A program made the position numbers and the translations under genes. A stretch of 64,000 nucleotides of DNA from Orbilia blumenaviensis (Eukaryota; Ascomycota; Orbiliomycetes; Orbiliales; Orbiliaceae): assembly GCA_036872755.1 (NCBI GenBank), contig JAVHNS010000015.1:992001-1056000 (forward strand), read 5' to 3'. The stretch's first letter is position 1. Each line of letters opens with the position of its first letter. Shown here piece after piece: positions 35,480 through 46,088 of this stretch. The notes under the pieces are model-generated. The model did not search any database, was not told the origin of the DNA, and worked only from the letters and a program-made list of their open reading frames with translations.

Positions 35480-35487
35480 TATATAAA
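35480..35487 (+). promoter_or_regulatory. TATA box of the small secreted protein gene
   Basis: TATATAAA followed by a CT-rich tract, about 230 bases before the start codon at 35714 and about 170 bases before a 5' UTR intron. Confidence 0.5.
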
Positions 35488-35647
35488 CCTCCCTTCTCTT
35501 CCATATTAATATATTCGAATATTCTCTGTATCAGTTCACCAGCAGCTACAGCTACAACCAAAAAGCAGTTCATCAATCGCTTATAGAGCTTTTATAGTCT
35601 TTTAAAATACTTAATCAATTCATTTTTCTCAAGTCAGTTTTCAAACT

Positions 35648-35705
35648 GTGAGTCAAACCTCGCAAACTTCGAAGCATAATCTAACCAACTCAACCTCTCT
35701 CATAG
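35648..35705 (+). other. Probable 5' UTR intron
   Basis: GTGAGT donor, ATCTAAC branch and CTCATAG acceptor, ending eight bases before the ATG. The frame that runs through this interval begins only with the GTG of the donor. Confidence 0.6.
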
Positions 35706-35713
35706 CATCTACA

Positions 35714-36043
35714 ATGCATTTGCAACTCCCAACCATCGCCCTCGTCGCCATCATGGCCAACAGCGCTTCTGCCGCCTGGTTCGCTTTCTACCACGACACC
35801 GGATACAATCTCGTGGTCAAGGACGGAAACCCAAACTGCAAAGGCACCTGCCTTCAATTCACCAGCGGCGCGGTTTCTGCAAAGCTTTACGGTAGCGGCG
35901 GAAAGTTCACTAGCTGCTCTGTGTACCAGAGTGGTGATTGCTCTGGCGGATATGTTACCTTGTATTCGGATAAAAACAAGAACGAGAGGGCTTATCAGCT
36001 TGGTGCCACGTATAATAGCGCACGATGCTATTTCAACTGTTAG
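35714..36043 (+). CDS. Small secreted cysteine-rich protein
   Basis: A 109-residue protein starts MHLQLPTIALVAIMANSASA, a clear signal peptide, and the mature part of about 88 residues begins AWFAFYHDTGY. It has six Cys (in NCKGTC, TSCSVY, GDCSG, RCYFNC), enough for three disulphides, and many Gly, Ser and Tyr in a beta-rich pattern that loosely recalls crystallin-like or killer-protein-like folds. Its own TATA box and 5' UTR intron support expression. It is a candidate secreted effector or cell-surface protein; no family was recognised. Confidence 0.75.
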   Translation: MHLQLPTIALVAIMANSASAAWFAFYHDTGYNLVVKDGNPNCKGTCLQFTSGAVSAKLYGSGGKFTSCSVYQSGDCSGGYVTLYSDKNKNERAYQLGATYNSARCYFNC

Positions 36044-36450
36044 ACAATTTTCATCATCTCACTGCCCAGAGACCTAGATTGCAGAAAGAGTTGAGACAAT
36101 GTATTTTAGATTTGCAGAGTTTTCAGTGTTGGATTATTTTGATTGATCTCATTGTCGGTTTTTGTTGTATTTAGCACAAACTATAAAGAGTGGGAGCCTG
36201 GGCACAAAGTCGAGTAGGATAATGTCACTAGCAAAGGTGTCATGTCCGTATCCTCTTCGCCCTGTTCCTGGACCACCTCAATCTCCACTTCGAAAGATAC
36301 CGTAATATAGTGACCTCCCCTGCAAGTTATATATACAAAACCATCAGTACAAATCCTGCACCCACCAGTGCACCCACTAACCGGGTTTCTATATGTGAAG
36401 AGCTCTGGCTTGGCGTGTCCTAATTTTTAGTAATCAGGTCAATAGAATTC
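36044..36450. other. Intergenic between convergent secreted-protein genes
   Basis: 3' flanks of two convergent genes; nothing further recognised. Confidence 0.4.
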
Positions 36451-37059
36451 TTAACCAAAGGAATTGACCTGATATAAAGGGAGAAGCTCCCATGCACATA
36501 CCGTTGCAGTTTCTGATATAACATTAATCCCATCTGTTGTTGCGCTTCCCCCAGTACCAGAAACACCTCCGATCGTAGTCCCTTGCCCACCCTTTATAAA
36601 CACCCCATACGCGGAAGAAGTACTTGGAATACATTCGTAGGATCTAATAACCTGCTCTTGGTCCTCATCATCCCATGAAGCCTTCACCCATTGATTATCC
36701 GGGTCCGAAAACACAATCTTGTATGCGTTGCTAATATCAGGTGTCACCGTACCGTGCGTAGTTTCGTTTGTATGTTCGGTATTTCCGTTTCCACAGGTAT
36801 TGTCAGTGTATAAGCCGCATTGGTAGGGGATACCGTCGGTACCACACATTTCGACCGCAGTTATCATATCATCGTGCCACGAGCAGGTGGAATAGTCCGC
36901 TATTGTTGGAATCAGTTCATTTAAGACGAGCGTATTGTTCTGGTAAAATCGAAATGCGGGAAATTTGCAGGTGATGGAGCTAAGGGGGTCTGTAAGGACG
37001 ATATTAAGTTCGTGAGTCCAGCACCAGATCACAAATAATAATACCATGGCTGGATGCAT
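36451..37059 (-). CDS. Hypothetical secreted protein
   Basis: Starting at the first ATG (37059, MHPAMVLLFVIWCWTH), a hydrophobic leader is followed by about 180 residues with eight spaced Cys in the mature part (ITCKF, STCSW, EMCG, YQCG, NTCGN, YECIP, VCAWE). There are several potential N-glycosylation sites (NNT, TNET) and a Gly/Thr-rich stretch near 155-175. A 202-residue single-exon gene. The pattern suggests a secreted, disulphide-bonded protein, perhaps an effector; no family was recognised. It is convergent with the other small secreted gene. Confidence 0.6.
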   Translation of the reverse strand: MHPAMVLLFVIWCWTHELNIVLTDPLSSITCKFPAFRFYQNNTLVLNELIPTIADYSTCSWHDDMITAVEMCGTDGIPYQCGLYTDNTCGNGNTEHTNETTHGTVTPDISNAYKIVFSDPDNQWVKASWDDEDQEQVIRSYECIPSTSSAYGVFIKGGQGTTIGGVSGTGGSATTDGINVISETATVCAWELLPLYQVNSFG

Positions 37060-37613
37060 TGTTCGGAATATGGGAAAGGATGATTGCAAGTGGGATCTTA
37101 TCGCACAATTTTAGCGGTATACAGGTTAAGTGAGGAGAACGGGTCAAAGGGTTGAAGTGTCCAAAGATTGGACGGATTCTCACCGATACTTTTGCTGTAA
37201 AACTTTATGTATCCACTGAATGCCGAGGCATCGGTGGGAACTCCAAGATATTTTTTTTTATTTTTAATATCACCTTAGATCTAGAAAGCTTAAGGCACTT
37301 TAAAGTTAGCTGGGCTCGTGCCGCAAACAAACGTAACTGTGGACTTTATATACACTTATCCGTTTTGGATCTAGCACTATCATTGGTGTAAACGCACCAT
37401 ATAGTTCACTAATTCACATTATCTAGTACTTCACTAATTGGGTTCTTATGATTATCAAAGCCCATGAACTGCATTATGCTATCGAAAGATTTTTGAGACT
37501 GACTTTAGAATCCTGTAGAAGTGCAGTTCGGTTCGGTTTAATTGGTGGGACAAAATATGCAACATGGTCAACGCATTAATATGCAACATGATCAACACAT
37601 TGATATTGATAGC
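37060..37613. other. Intergenic, no supported gene
   Basis: Promoter of the minus-strand secreted gene and 3' flank of the AsaB-like gene. A near-repeat of GCAACATG(G/A)TCAAC(G/A)CATT occurs at 37558 and 37583. Confidence 0.4.
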
Positions 37614-38685
37614 TTAGTCTTCGTAGAATACCAGCATTCTGACTTCAATACTTTCTCGTAATGGATCCTTCTCAGTCGCTTCGGGGTGCTGAAACGAGGC
37701 ATGCGGAACACCTGAAGTATTGTCAGTTAGATAATAAGGTTCCCGGGGCTTCTTTACAAGGAGCATACCAATAGCGCCGTTTGAATCCGCTTGTAGAAAG
37801 ACCCAAACTTCACCGGGCATTTGGTCTTTTAAATAGCACCATCTCTGTCGCGGGGTATAATGAACCGAATATGTTTCAGATATCTCGTTCGGGTCGACCA
37901 GGTCGCATGGCTCAAGATCAGTTTTAGGGTCAACAGATTGAACGTCGCAGAGGGTCAGAGGCCAATCACGCGCCGGTCCCCTTAGAGGCATCCATGCACT
38001 GCAACAAAATAAGTTAGCTATGTTCGGTTTCCTTCCATTGTATCTCAACTTACGTCAGAAATTGACACCGAAGTTTGGAAAGTGACTGGTATTCAGCCAA
38101 ATTCAGCTCCCTTCGAAGGCGCTCCATATCGCCTGTAGTAGAATCTGCAACACACAATAAGTGTTGTGGCCCATAATACAAACCTCACTAATATTACGTA
38201 ATATTGAGCCAAAACCTACCGACGTGGGCTACACAAGACGGCTGCTTATGTTCATAAACACCGCCATTGCTAATAGGGAAGTCATGATGTCGTTTACGTA
38301 GCTAAAAGGCACAAGTTAATATCCTCAAATTTGGAGCACGATCGGGGCTAAAAGAATATACCGCATAGTCGAATATCTGGATCCGGCTGGCTCCAAGTGA
38401 GCTCTTGACAGCGCCAGCAAGTTGTGGAAAAAACGATTGGGTGACTTTTGATCTGTCATCAAAGTCCTCTGCTGTAATTGTTGAACCTAAGTTCAGAAGA
38501 AAGAAGCCATTCGTTGCAAGAGAACAATTCTGGCCGCGAACATCATCAATGTCAATACCTTCAATCTTATCAAGGCGCATGTTCGTCCTCGGAATCTTTG
38601 GATCATGACTTCTCCGAAGCTCATAAACTTTCTCTGCCCTGTAGATGGGATCCCTTTGCAAGAAATAAAGTGAAGACTGCACCAT
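37614..38685 (-). CDS. AsaB/CmcJ-type hydroxylase/desaturase family protein
   Basis: Exons (minus order) 38362-38685, 38220-38301, 38054-38144, 37769-37998 and 37614-37711 join to 274 residues. All joins are GT-AG and keep frame. The C-terminal half carries the hallmarks of the fungal CmcJ/AsaB (GA4-desaturase-like, NvfI-related) family: AWMPLRGPARDWPLTLCD, a DLEPCDLV block, YTPRQRWCYLKDQM, then GVPHASFQHPE and RESIEVRMLVFYED. Members are oxidoreductases often found in secondary-metabolite clusters; no such cluster is visible here. The last intron (57 bases) is in frame without a stop, so retention would add 19 residues after NGAIG. The removed form matches the family better. It is divergent from the triple-repeat gene, 1.4 kb away. 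Confidence 0.85.
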
Positions 38686-39892
38686 CTTGCTACTATATGT
38701 TATACAAGTTAGATATAAAAATGGGGGTATGTGTGTAGATTGATAAAGAATAAACCAGTTTGTGATATATTGATATTATAGCATAGCAACAAATATACAC
38801 TCCAAAAATACACTTTCAGATTTGGAGATTCTCGCTGATACCTATATATCAAAACCGCTCCTCGAATCTCGACAACAGCCCGCAATCCCCAATAGTATAA
38901 ACTACCCCGCCCCAAGTTTATCATATGCTACATTAGGACAGGTTTTTTTGGTTCCGGTATGTCAATACAATCGGCCCGCTCAAGGCGGCATAACCCCCAC
39001 CTGTTTGATATCTCTTTTTCAGCTTTAATATTGCATATTTTCCGTCCCAGCTGAACTGTCCACGGGATATATATTAGCGTTTTCGCCGATGCACCCCACA
39101 CTCTGTTATTGCTAATCTCATCTTCGATTGAGTGATGCCGTCTTTCCCATATCCCTCAAAATTTAGCTGAGGATACTATACATGGCCGTATGCTTGGGGT
39201 AAAGCCTGCAGGCTGCTAAAACTTTAATTGTCCACCGCTCCTAGTCCATAATGGTGCACTTGAGAAATGTGATTTATACTTCTCACATTTTCGAGACCGA
39301 TGTGCCACATATGTTATCTTGAGGTTGCGGCAGCCAAGCCAAACTTTCATTGGGTGCGACATCATCGCAGCACCCCAACCTAGTCCGACTGCGACCCCCG
39401 CTCTTCCTAATTGGCGCAATTGAAGCTAGGATCAGGTACCCCGCAACAGCCAAAGCTAACGAAATTTGTCATTAACAAACTTTCTTCAGCCCATTATATA
39501 CATGATGCATATATAATAGTTCCAATCCTTAGTGCGCACTTCGTCGGCATGGTGTTTCAGGTTTTCGAGCGGATGCAAGGATCACACGTGCCCTTCGTTT
39601 ATCGCGCACTTCGGAATAGCTGAGACAACTCCAAAGCAGCGAGCGCGCTGTAGGACACTGCAAACTAGACTTCTTTAGGTTAAAGCTTTTATAGTTAGGT
39701 TATGGTCTGCGGTTCACTAGATGATAAGGATACAAATGCTGATATCATATTTATAATAAAATATCGATTCTGATTTCGTAAACGATCCCCCACGCGTACG
39801 CACACAGGATGGCCGAATTGATTTGTGCTCGCAGGTGATTGAATGCTCACCATCGGCGTATCCTTTCGTCCAATCCAGTCTTTATATAAAGC
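38686..39892. other. Divergent intergenic region
   Basis: Shared upstream region of the AsaB-like gene and the repeat-protein gene. Short frames only; no supported gene. Confidence 0.4.
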
Positions 39893-39900
39893 CAGCTCCT
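39893..39900 (+). promoter_or_regulatory. TATA box of the triple-repeat gene
   Basis: TATATAAA followed by CT-rich sequence, about 190 bases upstream of the ATG at 40091. Confidence 0.5.
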
Positions 39901-40015
39901 CGCCTTCCCTATGTATTTACCACCACCATAAGCCAAGCCAAGCATACGATAGAGCAGCTCCCCAAGCCTCAATCAAAAACTAGTATTCTCATAGCCACTA
40001 TCTGATTTCTTCAGA

Positions 40016-40075
40016 GTGAGTAATCCAGTCAAAGACAAGACTCTGAAATACTTTAATACTTACTAAAATTTATAG
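40016..40075 (+). other. Probable 5' UTR intron of the triple-repeat gene
   Basis: GTGAGT donor, CTTACTAA branch and TTTATAG acceptor, ending 15 bases before the start codon. The layout matches that of the small secreted gene at 35714. Confidence 0.6.
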
Positions 40076-40090
40076 ACATAAATACACAAA

Positions 40091-40621
40091 ATGTCTCAGC
40101 CAGAAGAGCAGCCAGAAGAGAAAACTCAACCATGGAAGGAAAACACTTCGGAGGCCGAAGTCGAGATGATCTGCCCAGGACCTCCCGCAAACTTTAAGGA
40201 AGGAGATCCAATAATCATGGGCAGACCATGGAGACATACAGAAGGAACTCTCTATGACACTCAAAGTGAGGCCAAGGCCCAGCCATGGAAGGAGGGCGCT
40301 GCTGCAGGGGAGGTCGAAATGATCTGCCCAGGACCCCCAGCCAACTTTAAAGAGGGGGATCCAATCATTATGGGCAGGCCTTGGCGGCACACTGAAGGGA
40401 CTTTGTATGATACTAGCGGGCAATCTTCCAGTGAAGCCGAGGCCAAAACACAGCCATGGAAGGAGGGTGCTGCTGAAGGGGAGGTCGAAATGATCTGCCC
40501 AGGGCCTCCAGCTAACTTTAAAGAAGGTGACCCAATCATCATGGGCAGGCCGTGGAGGCACACGGAAGGGACTTTGTATGATACTGCTGAAAATCCGGCA
40601 AAGGGAAGCGGAAACGCCTAG
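40091..40621 (+). CDS. Undescribed protein of three 45-residue tandem repeats
   Basis: A 176-residue single-exon protein. After 12 acidic residues, three 45-residue units begin QPWKE and end TLYDT. They are separated by linkers of 6 and 12 residues and followed by a short Gly/Lys tail. The last 35 residues of each unit (EVEMICPGPPAN through RPWRHTEGTLYDT) are identical in all three, with one Cys and two Trp per unit. Codons differ between copies only at synonymous sites, so the protein sequence is held by selection or by constrained gene conversion. There is no signal peptide, membrane segment or dibasic cleavage site, so it is probably cytoplasmic. No family was recognised. TATA box and 5' UTR intron suggest strong expression. 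The antisense strand is open through the repeats but is a shadow. Confidence 0.85.
   Translation: MSQPEEQPEEKTQPWKENTSEAEVEMICPGPPANFKEGDPIIMGRPWRHTEGTLYDTQSEAKAQPWKEGAAAGEVEMICPGPPANFKEGDPIIMGRPWRHTEGTLYDTSGQSSSEAEAKTQPWKEGAAEGEVEMICPGPPANFKEGDPIIMGRPWRHTEGTLYDTAENPAKGSGNA
40127..40261 (+). repeat. Coding repeat unit 1
   Basis: First 45-codon unit (QPWKENTSEA start). Most divergent at the DNA level: 18 synonymous codon differences and no replacement against unit 2 in the last 35 codons. Confidence 0.95.
40280..40414 (+). repeat. Coding repeat unit 2
   Basis: Second 45-codon unit (QPWKEGAAAG start). Ten synonymous codon differences and no replacement against unit 3 in the last 35 codons. 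Confidence 0.95.
40451..40585 (+). repeat. Coding repeat unit 3
   Basis: Third 45-codon unit (QPWKEGAAEG start). Closer to unit 2 than to unit 1, suggesting stepwise duplication. Confidence 0.95.
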
Positions 40622-43600
40622 ATTACCATATAATATGGTCTGCTGGTCGAGAGGCTAATCACTCGAGCAATACAGTGGTCTATTAGGGCTATAGCTCAAG
40701 ATAATTATTTACGCACAATTGCGCAATTGCGGAATATTCATTTATTAGTGAGATGGAAATTAATTGCGTCAGGATAAATCCTCAGGCTCCATGAAAACTT
40801 GCTGTGAAACCCGTGAATTCAGTACCTTATAATGCTTAAGTAGGTAAATGCACTATAATATGTGGCGCGTAAACCCGTACTTCGTAATGATATATAGCTA
40901 AATCAGATATCATAGCCTTAGATACAGTTCTCAACGTATGTTTGAGCTACTAACGCCGGTCCTGGAGTTTAGCTAGGCAAGAATTACATTATTTTCCTTT
41001 GATTATAATGTGAAATTCTTGACTATGTATAGTTTTAGGAGATTGCTATGTTGGTTCTACCCTTCTTCCACTAGGGTTTTCATACATATATATGAAAGCA
41101 GCTAAAGAAAAAAGAACCTAGGGAAAGGATAGATCATGCCGACGCGGCATACAACGATGCCCAGCTACCCAAAGATGAATGGCTTAAAAAATCTTATGCA
41201 CGCACGTATGACTGGCTAACCACTCAACTACTGAACGGTTAACGTCAACGCGGACGTTTTTATGATCCCAGCCAGGTTACACAAAGCATGTATGCTAGCC
41301 ATAGGGCTCGACCCACCAAGATGGCGGCTTAAACATATGTCTGAATTAAGTGTTAGACGGGCCCACTTCACGTGCATATGCTCGCCAAAACACTAGGCCG
41401 CGACAAAACTCGATTTGGCGCCGTGTGCCGCGTGCCAGCCATACGATTATCTATACGCGTATAGCGTTCAAAATTAATTCCAAAGAGACTTTTAGCCAAA
41501 TCAACTGAGTGGCGAGGACTCAAAAGCCGAGTTTAAATTACTAACAAGTCCAGCCAGTATCATTTCAGAATACCCCTATTGAGACGTGTAAAACTGCTAG
41601 TGTGAATTGCATACCGCAGGCGACCACCGCTCAGGATCTCTTCAGATATACACTACCAAAGGAAACGATTTACTTTTCCCATCGTATCTAAGTACCTATC
41701 TGTAGGTTCTTTCTGCTAATTAATTATTTCAGCGAAGTCTGAGACCAAGTCGGTTTCAACTCGCTTCCAAGCAAGAGGAACGTCGCCTCAGTCAGACTAA
41801 GCAGGCCAGAAGGCAGGACATGCAGCGGTCTAACTAAAGCGTAAGTCAATGCTTAAGCGTGCCCCTCGAAGAATTAACCAAGCTTAGTTAGGCCTAAATT
41901 CGGTGAATCTTCTATTTGCATCCCGCTAGGGAGAGACATCGATCGATGCTAATGAAAATTGCGACTCCCTGCGTGGAGCGCTCCTTAAAACCCCGCCCTT
42001 GCGCAATTGGACGATAGAATTTTAGATGTTGATGGAAAGCTGGCAGACTTAATCGCCCGTCGCCGACCAATCAAGCGGCTGATAATCCTCCTCCTTGCCG
42101 GCCTAGACTTCCGGCTTCCTCAAATATGCAAAAGAAAGAACGCTGCAGTCTGCTGAGTTCTAAGGATCCGGCGTTGATTTGCTGGCACATGCAGCCGGGC
42201 CCGGTGTGAAACGAGTTGCATGCACCAAAACTGCGACAAGATTAGAATGACCAGAGCCATTCGCAATCGGAGTTACTAGTGTCAACAAAAACGACACCTT
42301 ATTGACGGAAATCTGGCGCTAAGCCCAATCCCTCCTTGTTCTTATGTTTTTTTCCGTCCTGAAAAAATTCCAAGAAAATAGAAACAGCTAACTTCATCTG
42401 CCTGTTCCGTGAGCCGGTCACGAGAATATTGTACCACCTTTAACATCAAAATTTCAGACCGGGCATATTATTAGCCAGTAGTTCGTAAGGAGAATTTATA
42501 GGCATAGGGATTTTGATATCTTCAAATGTAGGTATTACGACCCAATAATGCCTTAATATCTCTGCTCCGAGGCTTCCCTTGAGCCCTTTAAACTAGGCCC
42601 GCAAATGCCGGGCTTTTAACGGGATGGGGATACATTTATCATGGACCTTCCCCCCTCCCGTCTCTCCGCCCCTGTTAGGCTTATATCGAAAAGCGGCGTA
42701 TGCGCGGTCCTTCACGGGGAAGTGAGGACAGCCAGGAACTGCCTGCTCCTCGATTAATAGATATACCATCCCTTCTGGAATTTAGAAGCAGTCGCTTCCG
42801 AGATTTAAGCGAAAATTAGCACTGACTCGCAGCAAGGTCGACAAATGCTATTAGTAATGTACTATCCTCCTAATGGTCTTTGATAGGTTTAAAAATTTTC
42901 TGACTAGGATGCAAGGTTTGCGATGAAGCCTATAATTATGGAAGGAGCTTGCAGGAAGCATTAAATACATCATCTGAGACGTGTCTTGGAATGGTGATTT
43001 CCGGGCCGCTTAGGTGGCATATTCACGGGCTGGGATTTTGAATATCGTGTGCCAATTTACACAAGTCCAAGCAGCCCCTCGATATCTGAAACGTGTAAAC
43101 CTTTGATTACGTGGATATACCTATACAACCCGACAGCCCCATCAATTCTCGCCTAATGCATTACCCAAGTCAAGATAAGATCTCAAGACCCGTTTTGCCA
43201 ACAAGTAAATATCCCTCAATGCTATTCAATCTCGATACTTACGATACTGTGACCCACATGGCCGTGCGTGTATAGTTGTAAAACTTAATTAAATTACGGT
43301 CTACCAAAATGTTGCTTCCCATCGTGTTACCATGTACATATGTGTATTCAAAGAGATATATATGTATGGAAGGACTAGAGTTACCAAAACTCCCGACTGG
43401 TAGTCTAGAACGATGCAAGTCAACTGGCATGAAGATATTTCGTCTAATGCTCTCTAATACGCCAGGAACTAACATAGTCTAAGTTTACGCATAATATGCT
43501 TGCTTTTAATGTATCACCTGAACCAAAACTTACTGGTGCCGATCGAGGGACATAACTCATAGCGGATATATGTATATAGGTGCTTAATTAATCTTTTACC

Positions 43601-44808
43601 TCCACCAAGTCTACTGGCGGCGATCAAATGAGAAATAAATGAGAACTCGATCAAGCAGCGGAATTTTATTGGGTCCAACCTGTGTGCAGAGCCAGAGGTA
43701 TAGGTTTTTATCTGCTATAGGGAAGCCAAGCGAGGGCATCTATTGGATAAACAGGGGCATGGGCGGGCCACCTTTACGAGAGTAAGCGGGAGTGAGCGTC
43801 GATGGAAAAGTTACCGGAATTCCCTGCTCGTGGGATATGGCCTGATCCTCGCAAAAGCCCCGAACTGCGATCTTCAACGCATATGCGCATAACAGGGGTA
43901 CCTTCAACTCAAGCCCCTGACGGTGTCCTAATTTCACGCTGTAGTCTGAAGAACCAACCGTCGCTGGATCCTTCAGACTTCTTAAAGAATTCTTTGTCCC
44001 AAGTCATGGTATGGAAAGCGCCATTAAGTGAGTAGGCGGGTTCTGTCTTATTGATTATTATGATTTACTTTAAATAACTAGGCGTAAAATACTTGAACAC
44101 GTTTTCGATGGCCACATTACTCATATCCTAGGATTTTAGCGAAACATTTACTTTACAGGATACAGAGAACTCGATTCATCGATGTAATTATCGCGGTGAT
44201 ATGTAACGATGTGCACATGTAGGGAATCTTGATTTCTCTTTTCATAAACCTCAATTTAGGTAGCAAGGTACCTAGGTATGAAGCCCCCCAACCAGAACAA
44301 AGGGATCTGTTAGGACAGTCTTACAAAGCGGCTGTCCTTGGCTAATATGTCGCAATATAAAGGGATGTTGGGCTGCATATTCTGCAACTACCCTAATCAA
44401 ACCCCTCGCTAGCTGCAAAAATAAAATATAAAACTGGATTCTGTATACGCTACACGGACCTTATTTCGTCAGGTGTCTTTATACGGGAGGGTATTGATAG
44501 GCCGACCGGGAAATGTAGTCGTGACTCCAAATGACTTTTGTCGCCACCAGGTGGAAATGCAGCTATGTTCGCCCAATGAAATGTTTTAATGATGTAAAGC
44601 GGGAATACTCAAAGCTCCCGGCGTCATAGCATGCACTTGACACCTATATGCTTACATTAATAGTATTAACTATTTGGGTATATTATAAATCGCAATATTG
44701 ACCCGTATGGGCATGGTGTCCCCCGGGCGCTCTGGTACCATGGTGCCTTAAACCTTGGCTATACTTGCATTGGCGCCCTAGATTGATAGCATACGTGGAT
44801 TACGAGGA

Positions 44809-44860
44809 TTCTTGCACAACAGAAAACGCTTAATTGTTTGGACCCGAAGATGATAGGAAG
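44809..44860 (-). repeat. Short dispersed repeat, copy 1
   Basis: Read on the minus strand it encodes a fragment like IIFGSKQLSVF, similar to the plus-strand segment at 46036-46088 (IFFILGSKQLSIL). DNA similarity covers about 50 bases. Confidence 0.4.
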
Positions 44861-46035
44861 GGCCAGCAGGCCTCGCCTTAAGGCCTTGCTCCAGCTGATC
44901 AGATTCAGCGCGCTCTCTGTAGTTCGATGAGTGGCACAACGTCCGCTTCCACCTGCCAGCACTATTCCCTACGGATTACAGTGGAGGTCTCGGAGCAGTC
45001 ACAGCCTTGATTTGTAAAACAACGCTGCTCTCGTGATTGACACTACGGCGTGGCGCTATACTGTGAGGACTAATCAGGTCCGGTCCTAGCTGATTACTCT
45101 TGTATTGTATTCTGCCTTACTTTAACGGGGTCTTTTCATAAAACTAATACGCCAGGAGGATAATATCTATGGTGTCGGATATTTGAATGTATCGCCTGGG
45201 CGGCATCACTGATCCCGCTAAGGCATCCACATCTTGAAAGACTTAGGAGGTCAATGCCGAGTCCCGTGCAGAATACCCAGAATTGGACAAGCACTTGCTG
45301 GAGGGCAGCTGCCGTTGGTCGGGTGACGCAATGATTGGCTGGCAGATCAGGGATCTGCAGCATTCCTAATTGGGCTGTTGGATTTTTTGCGTTGTTCTAT
45401 GACGACTTTCAGTGAACAACACACTCCAGCTAAAGAAGATTGGCTGGGAGCTGGTCATATAAAAAACTCAAGCTGAACTGATTCCCAACCGTGCCACCTT
45501 CCCAAACTCACGCCGCGCTGCAATATATGCAGCTAGCTGGATGTAAGGCACATAATATGGTTTTATAGGACAGCTTAGCGTTCGGAATCAAGGCTCGCAT
45601 TGCGGCTCGGTTGATGATTGGACGACTTTGGCTACAGACGATCTCCCGCAGACTCAAAGCAGGCAATTTTCACCGAGAACTAGCCGTTATCCTACGATAT
45701 TGATTAGATAACAGAGATCCGAACTGCGACAGCTTGCATATTGCATGTAACAAGGGTCTGAATCATACTATTTTGGAGTGTTTCCGCCTTGAAAGGCATT
45801 CTGCATCACAATGCAAGCATGCGCCTCACCGTGGCGGCATATGTGGCACCAAGGGTTGTCTGCCACACACACTCGCCCCAAGGAGCCGCTAGTGTGGCTC
45901 GGTAGTCCGGCCAATAAGGCCGCAACCGGTCGCCGTTTTTCTTGCCCCAAACACTCGCCGGGACAACCTCCCGCAGCTGAAAACTGAACCATATGACATC
46001 AAACCTACATGATTGATAACCCCGAACGCGATCTC

Positions 46036-46088
46036 GATATTCTTTATTCTAGGTTCCAAACAGCTAAGCATTCTGTATAACCAGGTGC
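46036..46088 (+). repeat. Short dispersed repeat, copy 2
   Basis: Plus-strand counterpart of 44809-44860, in opposite orientation and about 1.2 kb away. Probably remnants of one element family. Confidence 0.4.

Noticed and set aside
40070..40563. Antisense frames with their own repeats across the triple-repeat gene
   Set aside because: They mirror the sense repeats; all differences between units are synonymous only in the sense frame.
40091..40621. Triple-repeat protein as a RiPP precursor (ustiloxin-like)
   Set aside because: No signal peptide, no dibasic cleavage sites between units, no UstY-type gene nearby, and the conserved core is too long for a core peptide.
43740..44035. Overlapping frames on both strands of 65-77 residues
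   Set aside because: Protein-like on neither strand with certainty; no splice continuation or family match.
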